A stretch of 64,000 nt of DNA from Moniliophthora roreri. Lineage: Eukaryota > Basidiomycota > Agaricomycetes > Agaricales > Marasmiaceae. The stretch's first letter is position 1. Each line of letters starts with the position of its first letter. Location: contig LATX02000008.1 of the NCBI GenBank assembly GCA_001466705.2, forward strand, positions 62,001 to 126,000, read 5' to 3'. Positions 57,517 through 64,000 of the stretch are shown one piece after another. The translations under genes were made by a program, and so were the position numbers. Under the pieces are notes generated by a model that worked only from the letters and a program-made list of their open reading frames with translations, was not told the origin of the DNA and did not search any database.

Positions 57517-58623
57517 TAGAACACCTGCAGGTTCACTTCAAGCCGGACCGCCGAGTTTTCTTCTACAAAGCATATTCGAATGAATCAAATTCCTTTGCAC
57601 CATCGTTAACTCAAAACCGCATTATGAACTTCGTGCGCGTTCACCCCGCTGGATGAAATCTTTCTCAGCCTCTCCGCTGTCAGACAAATATGAAACCACG
57701 TACTTGTGATTACCCCACTTTCCTAAAGCCTTTGTTCATCTTTCGAGTAGAGCTCGAGTATTAGATAGTCCGCTAAATTCTCGCCGGCAAGTATAGAAAT
57801 GCACACCGTGCCTGTTCTTGACAGTTGATGGGTCCCGTCAAATAGTACCCGTCGCCGTCCTGTCATACTAGCGTGAACGGGACAGCCGTGTACCGTTGAC
57901 TGACTAGCAAAAACGGACTCAAACGGATTTTAACCGTTTGAACGGGTTGGTGAGCGCTAGATGGGCGCTACTACATCTTGCGCGAGCTGGATGGGCTATT
58001 CGTCGACCCTGTCAGGTATGGCAAGACCCCTTGGGGTGATCAAAATGTCAGTCCTCAGCGTTTTCGACCATATTTTCAGACCAAGTGACTCACCGGAATC
58101 TTTAGTAAACAGCAATGGTACCCACTTTGGGGCACCCAGGAGATGAAATTTCCACTAGCCAACCAGAAAACTTGAAGTCGGCTCTTTCCTATCATAAATG
58201 AAGCCTAAAGGAGCTGATTATAGTCCACATTATTGGGAAACAACATCAATCCTCACCGAACACCCGTCAATGGCCGTTTTATACCGTCCGAGTACCGTGC
58301 CGTCCCGTTCAAGCCTAGGATGAGACCGGATGGTTTGTAGCGAACTGTAACCGCCAATAGTTTGCCACTGATGGCCGTGACCCGTCGAGGACACGATACG
58401 CATCCCTAGGCGGGAGAACCAGAAAGGCTTGAGTCCAGTGGGATCGTGATGGGCGAGTCCCAAGTTTGCGTGTAGGATTTGCGTCTAGTAATTGGGTTGA
58501 TCTCGAAGTCCGCCTTGAGGGTCTCGTCATCATGCGAAAGGTTGAAGATAGAGTCGAAAGTCAACTGAAAGACCCGTAACAAGTCATTACCAGTGATAAT
58601 CCAACGATCACAGAATAAACTGC
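57517..58623. other. intergenic region with short self-complementary words
   Basis: No gene supported. Near 57905-57945 there is an ACGG repeat cluster (AACGGACTCAAACGG, AACCGTTTGAACGGG) with inverted copies of CAAACGG / CCGTTTG. Minus-strand ORFs at 58230-58741 overlap each other and show no family features. Confidence 0.35.
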
Positions 58624-60402
58624 ATGTCGGCGTTATGCGGGTTTTTCTGTATATGTATCTTTTTGAAGTTTGGGACAAGGCGGTGGTCGAGGTGGTGAGT
58701 GAGACGAGAGCGCGTAACGGGATCGTTCCCACGCTCTGCATGACCTCTTTCCCTCTTCAGCCTTGTCAGTCACTGTCTCGATTCGTGCTCATGGCCTCAA
58801 AACCCAAAAGACGATAAAATGGACAAAAATGGGTTCAATTCCCAGAGAGACCTCAACACACCCGCAGCAAGAAGACGATTCCAAATCTGATCAAAAAAAA
58901 AAAAAAATTCCCGGAGTCAGAACGTCAACGCTTCGATAGTTCGTACCAAGTATACGCCTTTTCCTGATCTTGTCTCCACTCTTTCTAATGTATTCCTAAT
59001 TTCAGGACGATTTCGGCATCGATTGGCCTGTCTGGTACTCATTTCTACTATCGAAGTTCACTCCTGTACGAAAATATGTTATCGGCCTGGGGCACGTCAG
59101 AACCTGGAACTATGGACTCGAATAGGTTTAGAGGGAAAATCCAGGACGGATAGCATTGTGAGTTATCCTTTTTTTCGCGTCTTGGGTTGATAAATGACCT
59201 TTTCGGTCTGCCAGCTGTCGACCGACCAAATTCAAATGCAAGATGAACATTATCTCCCCTAGATCGAGGCTGATATGGAAGCATCTGCGTAGAAGCCATT
59301 AGATGGTCCCCGGTAGCCTCCAAAAAAAAGGAAAGAAACGATTCATCTTCTCCGAAGAACTCGCATGGGGCTTGCCGGCGTATATGCCAAGATGAGGTGT
59401 CCGAAGGTGAACAAACACTGCCGATTCCCACTTGTTTCCGTTATGCTGACGGTGGCCTTGCACTAGTGAAGGGATATCAACTCGGCGCTGTACGGTTGTG
59501 ATTTACTTCTTTGGTCAAAATAGATTGGGCTTCTGAAATAGCTAGGTGTGTGCATTTCGTCTTCTGCAAGGCCAGAACTAAATCCTGAACATAGTATCAT
59601 TTCGAAAACCTCATGTTTTTCTCTTTGAGCTTTGCATGAATGTACTCACCAGCCATCGTGGTTCTGTTTACCGGAATCGATTGCGAAAGCGACAGAGCAA
59701 CTCGGGAAGACGGATTTCCAATCCATGCCCTGGAAGGAACGTGTCAAGATGTCAAGATCACAAGTATACCGATGGTTGACTCCGCGAGTCGGTATGGTAA
59801 GCACTCCCAAAACTCCGTTCAGTTCCAGTTCTTCACTCACAAGAGGTCACCACAGGAAATAGGAATTACGCAATCTCCGTCATCCATCACATCTGGCCGT
59901 ACTTTCGAGCAATGTGAAGGCAGAGGGCTCGAGGCGTTGTTGGTGAAACCGGTCGTGAACATCATCGGAGGGAACTACAAACGGGGTATACGTGGTTTAG
60001 GTGGGAGCGAGCGTTCCCCTTACTACTGTAGCAGGGCTCTGATCTTGGTAGGCGCTTTAGGTTAGCCTTTGGATGCCGGACTACGAGGTTGAGATATCTG
60101 GTGTTGTCGAAAAGGTGATACGAAATTTGTTCGAGATAACCCTCCACTAAACTTGTTTCCAGATCGAGGGAAGCTTATGCGAACCCCACGCTAGCGTTGG
60201 TCTGGACGATTCGAGACTTTTCCCCCTCTGAGAGGTTCGGATATTCTTTACATAACATAGAACTTGAAGGAGGCCTCGACTTGGCTTTTGTACTTTCGTG
60301 GACCATGTTCACTTTGGTGTCTAAATCTGCCTATTATTTGTACAATGTTTGGCAAAAGCTTTGGCGCGCATGACGCGTGAGGCGTGTTTCGACCCCTTTT
60401 TC
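58624..60402. repeat. 1.75-kb direct repeat, copy B (degenerate gene)
   Basis: Counterpart of 52284-54040. Better-preserved plus-strand pieces: DDFGIDWPVWYSFLLSKFTP with VRKYVIGLGHVRTWNYGLE-stop (58999-59121) after a GTATAC...TTTCAG intron, ERVKMSRSQVYRWLTPRVGM (about 59730-59790), and, after another intron, GLEALLVKPVVNIIGGNYKR with SERSPYYCSRALILVGAL (59925-60060). Together these suggest a former multi-exon gene of unknown function, now with stops. It ends about 200 bp before the kinase-like gene. Confidence 0.6.
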
Positions 60403-60607
60403 GTTCTGTCCTAGTGCCACGGTTCTGCCACAATAACTTGACATATATGTTCTTCATTCTTCTGCCGCTCCTTTGATCATTCTGCCACAAATTTGCATCG
60501 AATCATTAAAAAGTGAGTATGTCTTTCATTCTACTTCCACTTTGCTGATACAGGCTTTTTCCCAGACTCGTTATCCAAGTTCATCAAGTTACCGTTACAA
60601 CGACACA

Positions 60608-63503
60608 ATGGCTTCTAGCACAGAAGAAAATCCAAAAGCTGAACTTTTTGCTATCCAGACCGACCTCTCCCAGTTTGCACCTCCCGCGCAACCTCGAGAC
60701 GACTGTTTGGAAGCGCTCCTCGACCATGGCTACATCGGAAAAGATAAAGTAAAACGTTCTACACCTTCCACCCGACGGAGAACTATATTTCGATTTTGGC
60801 CTCGAGACCCCAACGGTGCCGTTCTTAGATGTTCACCCCCAGGCATGAGAGCACCCAACGCGACCAGCTTATGGGGTTCCACGCTCTACGACTTTTATCA
60901 TACGAATCGTATACCAAGTGTTACATCTTCGGTGACCAAGACGACTGGAAACAAACTCATGAAATGGTGCAGGGAGAATGGCGAGTTGGACTGGGCTCCG
61001 GATGAGATTGCATGGGCTGAGATGGAGGCTGGACCGAGGAAAATAGAGGGACCAAACCCAGTGGAGATGTACGAGGTTATGGTTGATATGAAGGTACCGC
61101 AAACAAAATGGGCAAAGAGTATTTTAGAGAGCCAGAAAGATTCTGATGATGTCGCAGTAAGTCGCGCTCTACCTCACTCATGTTCGTGTTGATAGCTCAT
61201 GTTGTTACGTACAGAACCACCGTACACCATTTCATCCATCGAGCTATCCACCACCGTACCCAACACCACCGTTCTCGTGTTCGTTACCCAGACTTGAAGA
61301 GACCGTGCCTATTCACCTTCTACCTCAAAAGCTCATCGTGCACGATCCCAATGACGTGTTGTGCGCTACCAATCCTCGACCTTCCTCCTCTGAACAAGAA
61401 AAGAAGCGCGACGGCGAATTCGTCGATATGTGGCCTTTTGACTCATCCAATCCGCTCGACCCCCAGGGGTACACGACTCGAACATACGACCTCGATCTGT
61501 GTGCTGAAGCAAAAGCCAAAGTCGAAGAAACTCGTGCCTCTATTTCAGCCACTACTATTCCAACCGAAGAAACAGTGATGCACATCTTCCCTTCTACGAC
61601 ACCTGGCCCAACCACCACACCACTTATTCGTGTCACAGTTCCTGCACGACCGCCCAAGCCAACTCATACCCCCGAGGCCCACCTCTACCTCACCATGCAT
61701 CAAAAAAAGGGCCAAGGCAACCATTCGTACGTCTACGACGCGGAATGGGAGATACCCAGATGGTGGTTTGTCGATCCCACGATCTGCCTAGGGTGTGTTG
61801 AAGAGAAAGCCAGGGCGGTTTGGGAAGCTCAATTGACGAAACAAGGGCAAGGAGAAGAGAGTGGCGTCGTAGAAGTTGAGCGAGGATGTCGTGCCTGGTT
61901 TAACGTCGGAGAGGATGTGCCCGAGGACACGGAAGACTTGAAGAAGTACTTGGAGAAACTGGAGAAAAGTGCAGCAGAGATAGACGCGATGGATGTTGAT
62001 GGAGAGAAGGCTAAGGGAGATGTTGATATGCATGAAACGACGTCTGCGGATATCGAGGAGACTGCCCCTAAGGGTGCGCAGCCTTTATCTTCCAAGCTCA
62101 TTGGTGCATTCTCCGCCGCGGCTGCCTCTGTGGTGTCGATTCCTGATTCCGGTATCGTTCTCTACGATTCTGAGAAACCACGGTCACCGACTACGCCAGA
62201 AGATTTCGAAATGGCTCCTCCTATAACGACTGCCCCTTTGGATGATGGTGTCGCCAAAGGCTCAGAGACCAGTATCCACTCCAACGAGCCATCCACCACT
62301 TCTCCAACTTCTGCATTGCCTGAAACGGATAGCCTCTCACCTACCACCATATATATCCCTGTCTGCGCAATTCCCAGCGACGCACTTCGTGTTTGGCCTT
62401 CTCTTCCTGTACCCAAAGGCAAAGTGGTAGGCCAGGTCGAGAGGGAAATGAAGTACCTCGAGCCGGAAGAAGAGGTGATCTACGACGTCACACATGAACA
62501 TGTGGTTCGGGAGGTAAACGAGCAGAAGAGCCGCAGAAAAGCTGCTCAGGATGAGAAAGAGAAGGCTGGGAAACCAGAGACGCAGTGGTTGGACGATATG
62601 GTTCGGGAGGCGTACCAACGTCAAAGCAAGAAGGAAGAGGCAGAGGCAGAGGCAGAGGCAAAGCCATATGAAACCTTTGTCAAAGCCGGAACGGAGTTGG
62701 ACGACACAGTTGTGAAGTATCTCTCCTACACTACGTATGCTGGAGAGATGCGTACCATCCACATCACCTCCGTTCCATGGCTTCTACCTGGCGATGCGCC
62801 TTGCTCAAAACACCCTCGGTCTTCCTCCATCACTCCCGAACCAGTCGATGTCGAAAATGGTTTCCTATCCTCTCCGTCTCCCCTGAACCTGCTGCAAAAC
62901 CTCTCCAATACCCGTACACCACCAACAATGCGAGTCCAACTTACCGCCAAACTCGGTATGGAAGACGACTTGCACCTCAGCCGCGAAGGCCTCAACTACC
63001 AAAAGTTTGATCCAACCATATCGGAACACTGGACAGGATACAACGTTGCGTATCCATTACACGAGCCAACGCCCTGCGGGGCTATAACTCCCGCGTTTTA
63101 CGGGTTTTATAAGCCTCGTGAGGAAGAGGACACGGAAGAATATCTATCCCCGATATTACTTTTGGAGGATTGTGGTCAGCCTATATCTCCAGAAACTCTC
63201 TGTTTGGACGACCGCTATGAATGTTCGGCGCTTGTGTTGCGGTTCCATTACCTTGGTTGGGCACAAGGTTCGTTCTACCCAAGGAACATTTTGATGCGCC
63301 CGGATTCTGGAGGCGAGGAAGGAAGGAATAAGAGGAGGTTTAGGCTGATTGATTTTGGAAGAGCGTCGTATATTGTCGATAAAGAGGAGGCTGCTGGTGA
63401 TGATGAGGAAGCCAAGAAGACGGCGAGGAATGAGTGGGACAAGGTGAGGTTTGAAGAGAAGTGTATGGTTGCGGGGATTATGGCGTTGCCATTCCCGATG
63501 TGA
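60608..63503 (+). CDS. large protein with C-terminal kinase-like (PKL) domain, atypical catalytic loop
   Basis: 945 aa from two exons (60608-61156 and 61215-63503). Another GT...AG intron (60511-60554) is likely in the 5' UTR. N-terminal 300 residues are uncharacterised (FRFWPRDPNGAVLRCSPPGM). The middle is low complexity: acidic, Ser/Thr/Pro-rich, with a coiled-coil-like KSRRKAAQDEKEKAG stretch and an EAEAEAEA run at about 62636-62660. The C-terminus matches the agaricomycete PKL family: PILLLEDCGQPISPETL (hinge region), YECSALVLRFHYLGWAQGSF, YPRNILMRP and FRLIDFGRASY (DFG). The usual catalytic-loop HxD is QGS here, while the N and DFG are retained, so phosphotransfer is doubtful; such domains may be pseudokinases or act on small molecules. 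In-frame upstream ATG at 60473 lies before the UTR intron. Confidence 0.75.
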
Positions 63504-63770
63504 TGGTGTTTTTGAGGAGCTTTCTTGTATGTTTTCCATGTAATTCCACTGTTACTGCTGTTGTCGTTGTTGTTGTTATTACCACTGTTACGCTAACACA
63601 TGTACTATATGTCTTGATATATCCAATGATGTAGATATTACATGAGCGTATATGAGGAGATATATGGGTATTGTCAAGATAGTAAGCGGGAGCAAGCGCA
63701 TCGGGTGGTTTCAAAATCAATCAATGCCTGCAATTGACCCAGGCTCTCCAGCGTCAACGCCACCTTCGCT
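63504..63770. other. intergenic between convergent genes
   Basis: Convergent 3' flanks. Contains a TTGTTGTTGTTATTACC run near 63565-63585 but nothing else supported. Confidence 0.4.
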
Positions 63771-64000
63771 CTACTTCGAGGTATCATCCGATTCAGCCTC
63801 CGAATCACTAGCGTAAAACGCATCCGGAAGGTCGATTACTCGCACGTCAACCATGGTACTGAGGCTCCCATGCCCATCGAGGCTATAAATGACACCACAA
63901 CTAATTCTTCACTCTCCACAGCGACACGGCTCTGATGCCGGATTATATTTGCGTAACCTGAGAGTCCGGCCACCCTCTTGTCCCGTACTATGGTTTCGAC
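63771..64000 (-). CDS. C-terminus of an unidentified gene (partial at window edge)
   Basis: Minus strand: an exon at 63771-63900 reads CGVIYSLDGHGSLSTMVDVR then VIDLPDAFYASDSEAESDDT and SK-stop. It is preceded by a 57-bp GT...AG intron (63901-63957) and an upstream piece RNHSTGQEGGRTL. The acidic SDSEAESDD tail and clean splice signals support coding. Too little is present to name a family; the rest lies beyond the window. Confidence 0.5.

Noticed and set aside
61325..62762. several minus-strand ORFs of 80-140 aa
   Set aside because: Antisense shadows of the long kinase-like exon.

Overview
This is a eukaryotic window, almost certainly from an agaricomycete (mushroom-forming basidiomycete). 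Most genes are split by introns of roughly 40-65 bp with GT...AG ends. Several promoters have a TATA box 35-60 bp before the ATG. The protein families are also typical of that class: carotenoid-ester-lipase-like carboxylesterases, DUF6593, an uncharacterised lineage-expanded family beginning with a G/N-rich segment, an atypical PKL kinase and a fungal P450-like protein. All assignments were made by eye from translated sequence; no database search was run.

Layout. 1-811 holds the 3' end of a zinc-type dehydrogenase/enoyl-reductase-like gene. 2.3-29.3 kb is a large duplicated region: two direct copies of a module (2.3-17.0 and 19.3-29.3 kb), each starting with a type-B carboxylesterase and followed by degenerate CAP-domain (PR-1-like) pieces and members of the uncharacterised 'family X'. 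The CAP + family X unit is tandemly repeated inside the first copy. 29.6-41.8 kb is single copy: a Dal5-type anion permease, an unrecognised gene, an NAD(P)-binding SDR-type epimerase-like gene, a small secreted protein, a divergent fifth carboxylesterase and a conserved hypothetical gene. 42.9-52 kb holds an intronless P450-like gene, a relic of the permease, an intact DUF6593 gene and two more esterases in the opposite orientation; 45.5-51.9 kb is an inverted copy of 17.7-22.15 kb. 52.3-60.4 kb is an epoxide hydrolase island bracketed by a 1.75-kb direct repeat and containing a 361-bp MITE-like element. 60.6-63.5 kb encodes a 945-aa kinase-like protein. The last 230 bp carry the C-terminus of another minus-strand gene.

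The clearest biological story is the esterase family: four close copies plus one divergent paralogue, all predicted to be secreted. The copies are at different stages: two look intact, one is frameshifted (with a possible rescuing splice site), one is broken by assembly gaps, and one has altered active-site motifs. A truncated DUF6593 exon remains next to the two direct copies, so the 45-48 kb locus, where DUF6593 is complete, probably has the ancestral arrangement. Secreted esterases together with an epoxide hydrolase, SDR, dehydrogenase, P450-like protein and anion permease suggest lipid or xenobiotic metabolism, but coregulation cannot be shown from sequence.

Four single N characters (15351, 48641, 49297, 51394) lie inside or at the edges of duplicated DNA and look like collapsed assembly gaps. 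Copy number and order there should be treated as provisional.
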